Below are positions 1 to 7,684 of a DNA stretch of 42,416 nt, in pieces. The stretch is from JBEKYD01 sp052325345 (GTDB lineage Bacteria; Acidobacteriota; Terriglobia; Bryobacterales; Bryobacteraceae), in the NCBI GenBank assembly GCA_052325345.1, contig JBKQVG010000176.1, forward strand, positions 1 through 42,416. The letters are read 5' to 3'. Made by a program: the position numbers and the translations under genes. Position 1 is the stretch's first letter, and every line of letters begins with the position of its first letter. Below the pieces are notes generated by a model. That model had not been told where the DNA came from and searched no databases. It saw only the letters and a program-made list of their open reading frames with translations.

Positions 1-1
1 G

Positions 2-1087
2 TACCAGGCATACGCCAAGCAATTCCGGCCCAAACCGAATGCTGCGCGCGACTGGGCCAAACTGGCCAAATCCGCCGGCCAGAAGTACATGGTGATGACC
101 ACCAAGCACCACGAGGGTTTCTGCAACTTCTCGACCAAGCTCACCAACTACAACGCCGCCCAGCAGGGCCCCGGCCGCGACCTGGTGGCGGAATACGTCG
201 AGGCTGCCCGCGCCGAGGGAATGCGGGTGGGATTCTATTACTCGCTGATGGACTGGCACCATCCCGACGGCGCCCGCTGCGCTACCGACGAGGCCGCCCG
301 TCGCCGCTTCGTCGATTACACCCACGGCCTCATTCACGAGCTGATGAGCAACTACGGCAAGATCGACGTGCTGTGGTACGACGTGGCCTGGCCGCTCGAT
401 GCCGCCGGCTGGGAGTCGGAAAAGATGAACAAGATGGTGTTCGAGCTGCAGCCCGACATCATCGTCAACAACCGCAACAAGCTGGAGGGTGATTTCGCCA
501 CTCCCGAGCAGCGCATTACCGCCGAGAAGAATCGCGCTTGGGAATCCTGCATGACCATGAACGATAGCTGGGGCTATCAGCGCGCCGACGACAACTGGAA
601 ATCGCCCAAGACCATCGTCCGCAACCTGATTACCTGCGCCCACGATACCGGCAACTACCTGCTCAATATCGGTCCCAAGCCGGACGGGTCGGTGCCGGAA
701 GAGTCGGTCCGGATTTTGACGGAAGTGGGCAAGTGGATGGGCAAGAACGGCGAGACCATCTGCCAGTCGGAAGTCTGCCAGCCGAGCCGCTCCAACTATG
801 CCAGCTTTTCGCGCCGCGGAAACACGCTTTACATGCACGTGCATTTCTGGCCGGGTTCCGCGGTCGCGATTGGCGGCCTGACGAGCCAGGTAAAATCGGC
901 GCGCCTGCTGGCGACCGGAACGCCGGTGAAATTCGAGCAGGGAAAATTCCGCGTGCGCTTCACCGGCTTGCCCGAAAAGGCCCCCGACGATCCGGTGACC
1001 ACCCTTGCCATCGAGTGCGATGGCATCCCCAATCAGGACACGCTCATGGTCCGCAAAGACCGCCCGCGCCTGGGAGTGGGGATGTAG
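2..1087 (+). CDS. alpha-L-fucosidase, GH29 (5' end outside window)
   Basis: C-terminal part of a GH29 exo-acting alpha-L-fucosidase, a family that removes terminal fucose from glycans with retention of configuration. The frame is open from base 2 through the window edge. The first in-frame Met (base 89) lies inside the conserved core, so the true start is missing. Seen: KYMVMTTKHHEGF near the beginning, with the family's conserved His pair, and IDVLWYD at 362-382, whose last Asp is at the position of the catalytic nucleophile. LLNIGPKPDGSVP marks the end of the barrel, and a beta-rich C-terminal tail follows. Location and signal peptide cannot be judged. Family assignment is firm; substrate is not inferable. 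Confidence 0.93.
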   Translation, partial: YQAYAKQFRPKPNAARDWAKLAKSAGQKYMVMTTKHHEGFCNFSTKLTNYNAAQQGPGRDLVAEYVEAARAEGMRVGFYYSLMDWHHPDGARCATDEAARRRFVDYTHGLIHELMSNYGKIDVLWYDVAWPLDAAGWESEKMNKMVFELQPDIIVNNRNKLEGDFATPEQRITAEKNRAWESCMTMNDSWGYQRADDNWKSPKTIVRNLITCAHDTGNYLLNIGPKPDGSVPEESVRILTEVGKWMGKNGETICQSEVCQPSRSNYASFSRRGNTLYMHVHFWPGSAVAIGGLTSQVKSARLLATGTPVKFEQGKFRVRFTGLPEKAPDDPVTTLAIECDGIPNQDTLMVRKDRPRLGVGM

Positions 1088-1104
1088 GTTCTAGTGCGCG
1101 AATT

Positions 1105-1153
1105 TTCGTGGCGCGGGCCTCTGGCCTGCTGTGTCGGCTTTCGAGCCGACATT
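1105..1153 (+). repeat. dispersed GC-rich palindromic repeat, copy 1
   Basis: A TTCGTGGCGCGGGCCT element followed by two small palindromes (GGGCCTCTGGCC and GTCGGCTTTCGAGCCGAC). Nearly the same string occurs in reverse orientation at 23486-23537, and shorter relatives start at about 1281, 4919 and 12913. It lies just after the fucosidase stop. It looks like a non-coding interspersed repeat; no protein is supported here. Confidence 0.7.
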
Positions 1154-1320
1154 CCGCACTGACCTGGGATGCCCTGCACACGGCGGCTCTTGTACTACTA
1201 AAGGTCAATCTCTTCGCGCGCCACGACGACCTTGCCGTGGGGCGGACCATCATTTTTCGTGGTCTGCCCTACATTCGGCTGTTTTCGTGGAGCAGGCGTT
1301 TTCGCTTGCAACTTGGCATC

Positions 1321-1510
1321 CCTCCGACGACCTTCGAACCCGCGCACCTTGTTCCGCACGCCGGCGCCGTCGGCCAGGGACGGTCCATCAACATCACCGG
1401 GATAGCGGAACAGCCAGGCGTACTTCGTCAACTCCACAATCTGATCGCGCATCGGCCTCCATACAGCAGCTTTCCCTCCCGCACAATGGTCGCCGGCAGT
1501 TATCGGACCG
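1321..1510 (-). pseudogene. possible remnant of a HEPN / nucleotidyltransferase-type gene pair
   Basis: On the minus strand one frame reads MRDQIVELTKYAWLFRYPGD, which resembles the C-terminal part of HEPN-domain proteins (L-T-x-Y-A ... RYPGD). Just upstream another frame reads IVREGKLLYG, like the end of a minimal nucleotidyltransferase. Neither can be joined to a full-length protein, and the surrounding frames look random. I read this as a decayed scrap of a HEPN/MNT-type pair next to the better preserved HEPN pseudogene at 2088-2512. The match is short, so an unrelated chance ORF remains possible. Confidence 0.35.
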
Positions 1511-1725
1511 TCCGCCGATGGCGGAGCGAACGTCTGAGAGATCGCTTTCGGCATGTCTTTCAGCTCCAGTTTGGCACAAGTCGGCACGCGCCGCCCTGCT
1601 ACGGTCCCCAGCTTGATCATCGCCTCCAGCCCGAGTTACGAAGCCGCGACCACCGGGCGGCTGACCCGTTGTGCCGTGACGGCTGGAACCGGCAACATAG
1701 TGCGCGGCCCGGCCCACGCTCGTGC

Positions 1726-2109
1726 CTAACGAATGCGGTATACGAGTGCGTCCTCTACAAATCGATCGCCGATAAGTTGGCCACCCAAGCGCACGCCCTC
1801 GACGCTCTTTGTTTTCGCGAAGATCCGGCGTATTGCGCGGATGAACGGATCGGACATCCTCAGAATCAGCAGCGTTGGAGTGCGATCTGCGGATATTCCC
1901 GCCGCTGCAAGCGCGTCGTGGACCAGGGAATAAGCTTCCGCGGGCGCGGCTGAGTCCAGCCGGCGCGATGCGAGCACAAATCGCCAGTCTTCGTACTCCG
2001 ACAAGTAGAGCCAAAGCGTCACGCTGATCGATAGGGTTGAGCGGTCCAGAGCCTGGACTAGCTCCGCTCCGGCCGCAAACTCCGCTGCTACCAATGCCGT
2101 TTTATCCAA
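1726..2109 (-). CDS. 127-residue partner of a HEPN protein, function unknown
   Basis: Predicted soluble alpha/beta protein with no signal peptide or membrane segment. I do not recognise a named family. The start is a TTG (MDKTALVAAEF) that lies 22 bases inside the original end of the HEPN gene at 2088-2512, so the two were once overlapping and probably translationally coupled. The body contains WLYLSEYEDWRFVLAS and ends DALVYRI. The frame is intact although its HEPN partner is broken. HEPN genes often sit with a small partner that acts as antitoxin or nucleotidyltransferase, but no nucleotidyltransferase motif (GSxAxG...DxD) is visible, so that role is not claimed. Confidence 0.6.
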   Translation of the reverse strand: MDKTALVAAEFAAGAELVQALDRSTLSISVTLWLYLSEYEDWRFVLASRRLDSAAPAEAYSLVHDALAAAGISADRTPTLLILRMSDPFIRAIRRIFAKTKSVEGVRLGGQLIGDRFVEDALVYRIR

Positions 2110-2512
2110 GCGATCACCCCATGTTTCCGGTTACCGACCGCTTCCACGAGCGCCACTGCCATTTCTGGACTGTGCCTCCGGTAAAAGCGGCTCTGCTCCG
2201 ACTATTGCTGCACAAGATCCCAATAGCTCCGAAAAACCGGATCTCTACCGGCCTCTTCCGATCGCGCCAGTTCCAGGTTAGCTACTTGACCAGGTCTTTC
2301 AACTTGTGCGTGTAGCTTGCATCCACGCTTCCCTTATCTGGAAAGTCGTGACGCCGTGTTCCTCTTGCGATGCACGCCTTCAGGGCACATTCGACCGCGT
2401 AGCCCGCCAGGTAATAAGCGCCATCTGGAAAGCCGGTACCCGATAATGCCTTTGCCTCCGCGAGCCTGGTGCGAGCGAGGAGTTGCAGGTCCTTCCGGTT
2501 CACGTCCCTCAT
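2088..2512 (-). pseudogene. HEPN-domain protein gene, frameshifted and nonsense-mutated
   Basis: The N-terminal half is clear HEPN: MRDVNRKDLQLLARTRLAEA, then DGAYYLAGYAVECALKACIA and a SYTHKLKDLVK segment ending at a TAG (2282-2284). Adding one base after the Lys codon restores VANLELARSEEAGRDPVF...WDLVQQ. That frame meets another TAG at 2202-2204, where a Trp (TGG) would fit, and then runs on as SEQSR...HSPEMAVALVEAVGN to KRHW and a natural stop at 2088-2090. So the gene has one single-base deletion and one nonsense codon. The restored length, about 141 residues, is normal for a stand-alone HEPN protein. HEPN domains are often RNases of toxin or defence systems; the RxxxxH RNase motif is not evident here. 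Confidence 0.75.
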
Positions 2513-2737
2513 GCCAGCGCACACACGGAGGCCCGTGCGATCCCGGAGGCGGCGGCAATGACGGGCCCTCGTCATCCTGGAACCCGTCCGTAGGCGAAAT
2601 CTCGACGTTCGCGGTGCGACTCTCTCAAGTCCCAGTCACAGCTATATTCCTATAGAAAATAAAAGAGTTCAGTTAGTATCGTCTTGACACTGTTCTATCC
2701 TGGTGGCGGGAAGAATGCCAATTCCGGCATGCGGCGG

Positions 2738-2905
2738 TTTGTGCGTTTTTGTGCATTCGAGCCCGGGCGTGCGGAACTCCGGAATGGGATCGTTGGAGCG
2801 CGTGCAAGTAGCTGTAAGTCGTGTGGTTTGACAACAACAAATGGTTTCGTTCGGTCAAACCTGGCGGCAAGCTCGAGGTGGATGCCGTTGTGCATCTTTG
2901 TGCAT
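2738..2905. repeat. intergenic module bounded by doubled TTTGTGCAT motifs, copy A
   Basis: Begins with TTTGTGCGTTTTTGTGCAT (2738-2756) and ends with GTTGTGCATCTTTGTGCAT (2887-2905). Between them lie a TGCAAGTAGCTGTAAG segment and an AACAAATGGTTTCGTT segment (about 2802-2851). The same order recurs in copy B at 3006-3179. Translation of the minus strand gives repeated MHKNAQ-like openings, which are by-products of the motif rather than genes. Confidence 0.65.
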
Positions 2906-3005
2906 CCGGAAAGGTGTTTCGCCGCGAAGAACCCGCGCCCGGGCAGACAAGGGAGTCGGAGCCGCTACCATGGCGCTCGGCTCCTGGCCGAGCCCGGGCC
3001 GGCGG

Positions 3006-3179
3006 TTTGTTGCATTTTTTTGCATGGCGAACCGGCGCGGGTGGGCGGAAGTGGGGGCTGTCCCCACTTGCGATCTCATGTAATTGCTTGTAAACACTAT
3101 GACTATCCCTACAAATGGCTTCGTTGGGGAGGCTGGCCAGGAGCATGTCGTTCCCCAGGCTTTGTGCATTTTTGTGCAT
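3006..3179. repeat. intergenic module bounded by doubled TTTGTGCAT motifs, copy B
   Basis: Begins with TTTGTTGCATTTTTTTGCAT (3006-3025) and ends with TTTGTGCATTTTTGTGCAT (3161-3179). The inner segment TGTAATTGCTTGTAA...CTACAAATGGCTTCGTT (3079-3125) matches copy A with substitutions. The module ends about 90 bases before cobT and may carry its promoter, but no good -10/-35 pair could be picked out. Confidence 0.65.
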
Positions 3180-3266
3180 CCGATGCGCTCCACGACCGAA
3201 GCGCGACCGCGACCGTGCCCTGCTCCACGCTCAGCTTCCCGCGCGCAATGTGTTTTCATACTAGTT

Positions 3267-4349
3267 GTGAAATTGCTTGCGGAGACGTTGCGGGCCATCC
3301 GGCCGCGGGACGAAGAAGCGCGGCGGCGCGCGCGGGCGCGGCTGGAAAAGCTCATCATGCCGTACTGGGCGCTGGGGCGCCTCATGGACCTGGCGGAGGA
3401 CTTGGCTGGAATCACCGGAAACATCCAACCGCCGCACGCGCGGCGGACCGTGGTGGTGATGGCCGGAGATCACGGTGTGGCGGCCGAAGGCGTCAGCAGG
3501 TATCCGCCGGAAGTCACCGTGCAAATGGTGCTGAACTTCGTGCGGGGCGGCGCCGGCTGCAACGCCATGGCGCGGGTGGTGGGCGCACGCCTGGTGGTGG
3601 TAAATGTGGGCATGGCCGGCGAGCTTCCGGCGGAAGCCGCGGCGGCGGTGCTCGATCGCGCGGTGGCGGCGGGAACCGGCAACATCGCGCGCGGGCCGGC
3701 CATGACGCGCGAACAAGCGGTCCAGGCGTTGGAGGCCGGCATCGGCGTAGCGGCCGATCTGGATGCCACCACCGACCTGTTCGGCACCGGCGAAATGGGC
3801 ATCGCCAATACCACCCCTTCGAGCGCCATCGTGGCCACCCTGTGCGCCTCGTCGCCGGCGGAAGTAACCGGCGCCGGCACCGGCATCGACAAAGAGCAGC
3901 GGCGCCACAAAATCGCCGTCGTCGAACGCGCCCTGGCCATCAACCAGCCCGATCCTAACGATGGTCTGGACGTGCTGGCGCGGGTGGGCGGCTTCGAGAT
4001 CGCGGGACTGGCTGGCCTGATTCTGGGTGCGGCGGCGCGGCGTAAGCCGGTGCTGGTGGATGGATTCATCTCCACCGCGGCGGCATTGATCGCGCAGGCG
4101 CTGGCGCCCGCTTCGGCCGATGTCATGATTGCCGCCCATCGAAGCGAGGAACCCGGACATCTGGTGGCGCTCGCGAAGCTGGCGAAGCGGCCCCTGCTCG
4201 ACCTGGGCATGCGGCTGGGCGAAGGCACCGGCGCCGCGCTCGCCATGAGCCTGGTGGAGGCGGCCGCGCGGCTGCTGAGCGACGTGGCTACTTTCGAAGA
4301 AGCCGCCGTCAGCCAGGCCAGGGAGGCGGCCGGACATGCTGTGCCATGA
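3267..4349 (+). CDS. cobT: nicotinate-nucleotide--dimethylbenzimidazole phosphoribosyltransferase
   Basis: CobT transfers phosphoribose from nicotinate mononucleotide to a lower-ligand base such as dimethylbenzimidazole, giving alpha-ribazole phosphate for the cobalamin nucleotide loop. I chose GTG 3267 (MKLLAETLRAIRPRDEEARR), which gives 360 residues, the normal family length. The frame stays open upstream into the TTTGTGCAT repeat, but that extension is repeat translation. Seen: VVVMAGDHGVAAEGVSRYP near residue 65, a nucleotide-site signature, and MRLGEGTGAALAMS near residue 315 with the family's catalytic Glu. First gene of a seven-gene run; cobU starts 6 bases after its stop. No obvious Shine-Dalgarno. 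Confidence 0.95.
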   Translation: MKLLAETLRAIRPRDEEARRRARARLEKLIMPYWALGRLMDLAEDLAGITGNIQPPHARRTVVVMAGDHGVAAEGVSRYPPEVTVQMVLNFVRGGAGCNAMARVVGARLVVVNVGMAGELPAEAAAAVLDRAVAAGTGNIARGPAMTREQAVQALEAGIGVAADLDATTDLFGTGEMGIANTTPSSAIVATLCASSPAEVTGAGTGIDKEQRRHKIAVVERALAINQPDPNDGLDVLARVGGFEIAGLAGLILGAAARRKPVLVDGFISTAAALIAQALAPASADVMIAAHRSEEPGHLVALAKLAKRPLLDLGMRLGEGTGAALAMSLVEAAARLLSDVATFEEAAVSQAREAAGHAVP

Positions 4350-4355
4350 TCGGAT

Positions 4356-4916
4356 ATGCTGACTCTCATTCTGGGCGGGGCGAGAAGTGGAAAATCGCGG
4401 TTCGCGCGCGAGCGTGCGGCGGGCTCCGGACACATCTTCCATAGCCAGGTCTCCCATGGCAAGGTGTGCTACATCGCCACCGCCCACGCCGGGGACGACG
4501 CCGAAATGCGGGCGCGCATCGCCCGGCACCAGGCCGACCGGCCGGCGGAATGGCAGACCGTAGAGGCGCCGTTGGGCCTGGCCGAAGCCGTCGAGGAGGC
4601 GTCCCGCGAAGCCGCCGTGGTGCTGGTGGATTGCCTCACGATTTGGCTGGGCAATCTGATGTTTGAGAATCGCCAGGCGCCGGCCGCGGAGACCGAGGCC
4701 GCTGCGCTGGCCGAAATCGATCGTATGGCGGCCGCATCGCGAACGGGCGGGCGGCAAGTCATCCTGGTATCGAACGAAGTAGGCTGCGCCACCGTGCCGG
4801 ATTCGCCCGTGGCGCGCGCATTTCGCGATCTGCAGGGGATCGTGAATCAACATGCCGCCCAGTGTGCCGACGAAGTGCTGCTGGTGGTGGCCGGTTTGCC
4901 GGTTAAGCTGAAATGA
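4356..4916 (+). CDS. cobU: adenosylcobinamide kinase / adenosylcobinamide-phosphate guanylyltransferase
   Basis: CobU phosphorylates adenosylcobinamide and then transfers GMP to give AdoCbi-GDP, the acceptor used by CobS. Seen: the P-loop GGARSGKS at residues 7-14; IARHQADRPAEW, holding the His that is guanylylated in the family; VDCLTIWLGNLMF; and the C-terminal EVLLVVAGLPVKLK. The product has 186 residues, normal size. Odd: about 12 extra residues (GHIFHSQVSHGK) lie between the first helix and the CYIATA strand where other CobU proteins run straight on. The stop overlaps the ATG of btuF (ATGA). Confidence 0.94.
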   Translation: MLTLILGGARSGKSRFARERAAGSGHIFHSQVSHGKVCYIATAHAGDDAEMRARIARHQADRPAEWQTVEAPLGLAEAVEEASREAAVVLVDCLTIWLGNLMFENRQAPAAETEAAALAEIDRMAAASRTGGRQVILVSNEVGCATVPDSPVARAFRDLQGIVNQHAAQCADEVLLVVAGLPVKLK

Positions 4917-5881
4917 CGAATTTTCGTGGAGCGGGCACTGGTGCCCGCCATGCCGGGACTCGTCCCGGCGCGTTGTCGCGGAGTCGGGCGGGCGGGTTGA
5001 GGAACGCGTCCCGGCGAGCCGGGACATGGCAGGCGCGAGTGCCCGCTCCGCTGGTGCTTCTTCTCCTCGTCGCCGCCGTAGCGCCCGCCGCCGGGCCGGT
5101 CAGGCGCATTGTCTGCCTCTCGCCCAACGACACGGAGCTGCTCTACGGGCTCGGCGTGTTCGATCGCGTGGTGGGCGTATCGGGCTACGATTCCTACCCG
5201 CCGAAAGTCGCCAGGCTGGCCCACGTGGGTGGGTGGCAGGATCCGAGCCTGGAAAAAATCGTGGCGCTTCATCCCGATCTCATCGTGACGGAAGCCGACC
5301 AGGCGGCCCTGGTGGAAAGCAATCTGCACAAACTGGGCCTACCGCTGCTGGCGCTGCCGGGCAAGACCATCGAAGACATTTACACCGCGGCCACCCGGTT
5401 AGGGCGGGCGCTGGGGATGGAAAAGCAAGCGGCCGAACTGATCGAACACACCCGCGCGGGTCTGGACGCCGTGCGCCGCCGCACGGCAGGGCTGCCGCGG
5501 CCTTCGGTCGCGATCGTGGTGGACCGCACGCCGGGCACGCTGCGCGACATGTACGCCGCTACGGGCGGCGCCTATCTGGCCGAAGCCGTGGATATCGCCG
5601 GCGGCAGGATGGCCCTCGGCGCATCGCCGGCCGGTTATGTCAAGCTGAGCCAGGAAACCCTGCTGACCACCGATCCGGAAATCGTCCTGGATTTGTCGCA
5701 CAACCAACAGGGCCGCTTCGCCGCCGACCCGAAGGAAGCCTGGAAGGCGCTGCCGCAACTGCGCGCCGTGCGCAACGGGCGCGTCTACTGCCTTTCCCAG
5801 GATTTCGTGCTGCACGCTTCGCAGCGCATCGTGAACACGGCCGAACTGTTTGCCCGCACCATCCATCCGGAGGCGCGCTGA
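4913..5881 (+). CDS. btuF: cobalamin ABC transporter substrate-binding protein (BtuF-like)
   Basis: Periplasmic binding protein of the vitamin B12 / corrinoid importer encoded with the two following genes. The mature part starts around RRIVCLSPNDTELLYGLGVF and shows the helical-backbone binding fold: HPDLIVTE, a long helix, SVAIVVDRTPGTLRDMY, DPEIVLDLS and RNGRVYCLSQ. ATG 4913 overlaps the cobU stop by 4 bases, but the first ~45 residues (Arg/Gly/Ala-rich) are translated from a GC-rich palindrome at 4924-5050. The hydrophobic export segment LVLLLLVAAVAPAA follows at once. A GTG at 5054 is a possible later start but would leave no basic N-region. Function is assigned from context and fold. Confidence 0.88.
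   Translation: MTNFRGAGTGARHAGTRPGALSRSRAGGLRNASRRAGTWQARVPAPLVLLLLVAAVAPAAGPVRRIVCLSPNDTELLYGLGVFDRVVGVSGYDSYPPKVARLAHVGGWQDPSLEKIVALHPDLIVTEADQAALVESNLHKLGLPLLALPGKTIEDIYTAATRLGRALGMEKQAAELIEHTRAGLDAVRRRTAGLPRPSVAIVVDRTPGTLRDMYAATGGAYLAEAVDIAGGRMALGASPAGYVKLSQETLLTTDPEIVLDLSHNQQGRFAADPKEAWKALPQLRAVRNGRVYCLSQDFVLHASQRIVNTAELFARTIHPEAR
4924..5050. repeat. large imperfect palindrome inside the 5' end of btuF
   Basis: Left arm at about 4928-4973 (GGAGCGGGCACTGGTGCCCG onward) pairs imperfectly with right arm 5003-5049 (ending GAGTGCCCGCTCC). The loop is 4974-5002. Smaller hairpins are nested in the arms (GCGGGCACTGGTGCCCGC; CCCGGCGAGCCGGG). The left end, AATTTTCGTGGAGCGGGC, matches the repeat at 1105, so this is a member of the dispersed family inserted at or in the btuF start. 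The reading frame passes through it without a stop. Confidence 0.75.
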
Positions 5882-6657
5882 TGGCGTGGTTTGAAACCCG
5901 CGTCCTGGACTACCGCTACGCACAAGGCCCGCTGGTGGTGCGCGGCGTGAGTTTCGGCTTGGAGCGGGGCCGCCTGATGGCGGTGATTGGCGCCAACGGC
6001 AGCGGCAAGTCGACGCTGCTGCGGATGATGGCGGGGCTGTTGCGGCCGGTGGCGGGAGAGATGCGCCTGGACGGCCGCCCGCTGGCAGCCATGCCGCCGC
6101 GGGCCCGCGCCCGCGAGATCGCCTACGTGCCGCAAGCGGCGCTGCCGGTGTTTCCATTCGCCGCGCTGGAGGTGGTGTTGAGCGGCCGCTCCCCGCACCT
6201 GGCGCCGTTCGCCTTCGAAGGCCCGCGCGATCGCGAAAAGGCGCTGGCGGCGCTGGAGGCCATCGGCGCCGCCCACCTGGCCGGGCGGCGGGTCACAGAC
6301 CTCTCCGGCGGCGAACGGCAGATGGTGGTGTTGGCCCGCGCCCTGGCGCAGGAGCCCCGCCTGCTGCTGCTCGACGAACCCTCCGCAGCGCTCGACCTGA
6401 AGCACCGCGCCGGACTGGTGCGCACCCTGGCGCGCCTGCGCGATGAACAGGGCCTCACCGCCATTCTGGTGACGCACGACCTGGGACTGCTAGGGTCCAC
6501 GTTCGACCGCGTGCTGGCGCTGCGCCGCGGCGAAGTGGCGGCCGAGGACGCGCCCGGCAAAGTGCTCGAGACGGAGTTGCTGGCCCGCATCTACGATGAA
6601 CCGAACGTGCGCGCCGGCCGTATCGACGGGCGGGCGGTGGTGTGGGTGGAAGCATGA
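5881..6657 (+). CDS. btuD: cobalamin ABC transporter ATP-binding protein
   Basis: ATPase of the corrinoid importer, 258 residues, cytoplasmic. ATG 5881 overlaps the btuF stop by one base (TGATG). The frame is also open upstream as an out-of-frame shadow of btuF, which is not part of the protein. Motifs in order: Walker A GANGSGKST, Q-loop region AYVPQAALPVFPF, ABC signature LSGGERQMVV, Walker B LLLLDEPSAALD and H-loop VTHD. The D-loop SAALD is intact, so it should be active. The btuC start overlaps its stop by 4 bases. Confidence 0.93.
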   Translation: MAWFETRVLDYRYAQGPLVVRGVSFGLERGRLMAVIGANGSGKSTLLRMMAGLLRPVAGEMRLDGRPLAAMPPRARAREIAYVPQAALPVFPFAALEVVLSGRSPHLAPFAFEGPRDREKALAALEAIGAAHLAGRRVTDLSGGERQMVVLARALAQEPRLLLLDEPSAALDLKHRAGLVRTLARLRDEQGLTAILVTHDLGLLGSTFDRVLALRRGEVAAEDAPGKVLETELLARIYDEPNVRAGRIDGRAVVWVEA

Positions 6658-7676
6658 GCGGCGGTCCCCCGAGCCTTCCGCCTCCGGTAACCGCCCGGCT
6701 GGCCCGTGCGCTGGCCGTGCTGGCCTTGCTTCTGGCGGGCGCGGTCGCGCTGGGCCTTTGGCTGGGGACGGAAAAACTCGACTTGACGAAAATCTTCTCC
6801 AACCCCATCGCGCGGGCCCTGTTTTTCGACCTTCGTTTGCCGCGGGTGCTCACAGGAGCGCTGATCGGCGCGGCCCTGGCCGCCACCGGCGCGGCGCTGC
6901 AGGCGCTGTTCCGCAATCCGCTGGCCGATCCTTACACGCTGGGCGTTTCGGGCGGCGGCGCGGTGGGCGCGAGCCTCGCCCTGGCGCTGGGCTGGAGCGC
7001 ACCGGTGCTGGGCGTTCCCTTCATCTACGTGGCGGCGTTCGCCGGCGCCATGCTGGCCATGGCCGTGGTCCGAACCATCGCCCGCGCCGGCGTCATCACC
7101 CTGCCCGGAGCGCTGCTGCTGGCCGGCGTGGTGGTGAACCTCATCGCCTTCGCCGCCGTGCTTACCATTCAATACGTGGTGGACCCCAATAGCGCCCTGC
7201 GCATGCTGCGTTTCATGACCGGCAGCCTGGACGTGGTGGGCCTGGACGGTGTCTGGCGCATGGCCGCGATTCTGCTGCCCGCCTTCGCCGCGCTGGTCTG
7301 GTTCGCGCGCCCCCTGCACCTGATGGCCATCGACGAAGATACCGCCGCCACGTTGGGCGTGGATACCCACCGCACCGAACTGGCGGTGCACACGCTGTGC
7401 TCGCTGATAGTAGGCTTGGCGGTGGCCAATGGCGGCGCCATCGGGTTCGTGGGGCTGATTGTGCCCCACGGCGTGCGTGCCGTATTTGGCGAAGATGTGC
7501 GCGTGGTTCTCCCCGCCTCGCTGGTGGCGGGCGCCGCGTTCCTGGTGCTGGCCGATGCCTTGGCGCGAACCGTGCTGCCGGCAAACGAACTTCCGGTGGG
7601 CGCCATCACCGGCCTCTTGGGCGGCCCCATGTTTCTGTGGCTGCTGCGCCGCCGCCAGCGATACTCGGCGCTGTGA
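6654..7676 (+). CDS. btuC: cobalamin ABC transporter permease, FecCD family
   Basis: Inner-membrane permease of the importer, 340 residues with about ten hydrophobic helices, typical of BtuC/FecCD. Seen: ALQALFRNPLADPYTLGVSG, a strong family signature near residue 83, and IGFVGLIVPHGVRAVFGED, the cytoplasmic coupling region. An ATG at 6642 would add four residues. I prefer 6654 because it gives the ATGA overlap seen elsewhere in this operon. Together with btuF and btuD it makes a complete importer; no outer-membrane BtuB is in the window. Confidence 0.92.
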   Translation: MSGGPPSLPPPVTARLARALAVLALLLAGAVALGLWLGTEKLDLTKIFSNPIARALFFDLRLPRVLTGALIGAALAATGAALQALFRNPLADPYTLGVSGGGAVGASLALALGWSAPVLGVPFIYVAAFAGAMLAMAVVRTIARAGVITLPGALLLAGVVVNLIAFAAVLTIQYVVDPNSALRMLRFMTGSLDVVGLDGVWRMAAILLPAFAALVWFARPLHLMAIDEDTAATLGVDTHRTELAVHTLCSLIVGLAVANGGAIGFVGLIVPHGVRAVFGEDVRVVLPASLVAGAAFLVLADALARTVLPANELPVGAITGLLGGPMFLWLLRRRQRYSAL

Positions 7677-7684
7677 GGACCCCG

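Noticed and set aside
2673..3179. Minus-strand ORFs beginning MHKNAQ
   Set aside because: The residues come from the TTTGTGCAT repeat itself; the rest of each ORF lacks any conserved feature.
2738..3179. CRISPR array
   Set aside because: The repeated blocks are unevenly spaced (~120-155 bases), the units between them are related to each other rather than unique, and no cas genes are present.
2600..3266. Cobalamin riboswitch ahead of cobT
   Set aside because: Looked for a B12-box-like stretch and a matching set of stems; none convincing by eye. A covariance search would be needed to be final.
2684..3958. 424-codon plus-strand ORF across the repeat modules and into cobT
   Set aside because: Its second half is the wrong frame of cobT (Arg/Gly-rich, no homology) and the first half is repeat translation.
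3261..5027. 588-codon minus-strand ORF opposite cobT and cobU
   Set aside because: Shadow of two confident plus-strand genes in GC-rich DNA; no recognisable domain, His/Arg/Gly-rich composition.
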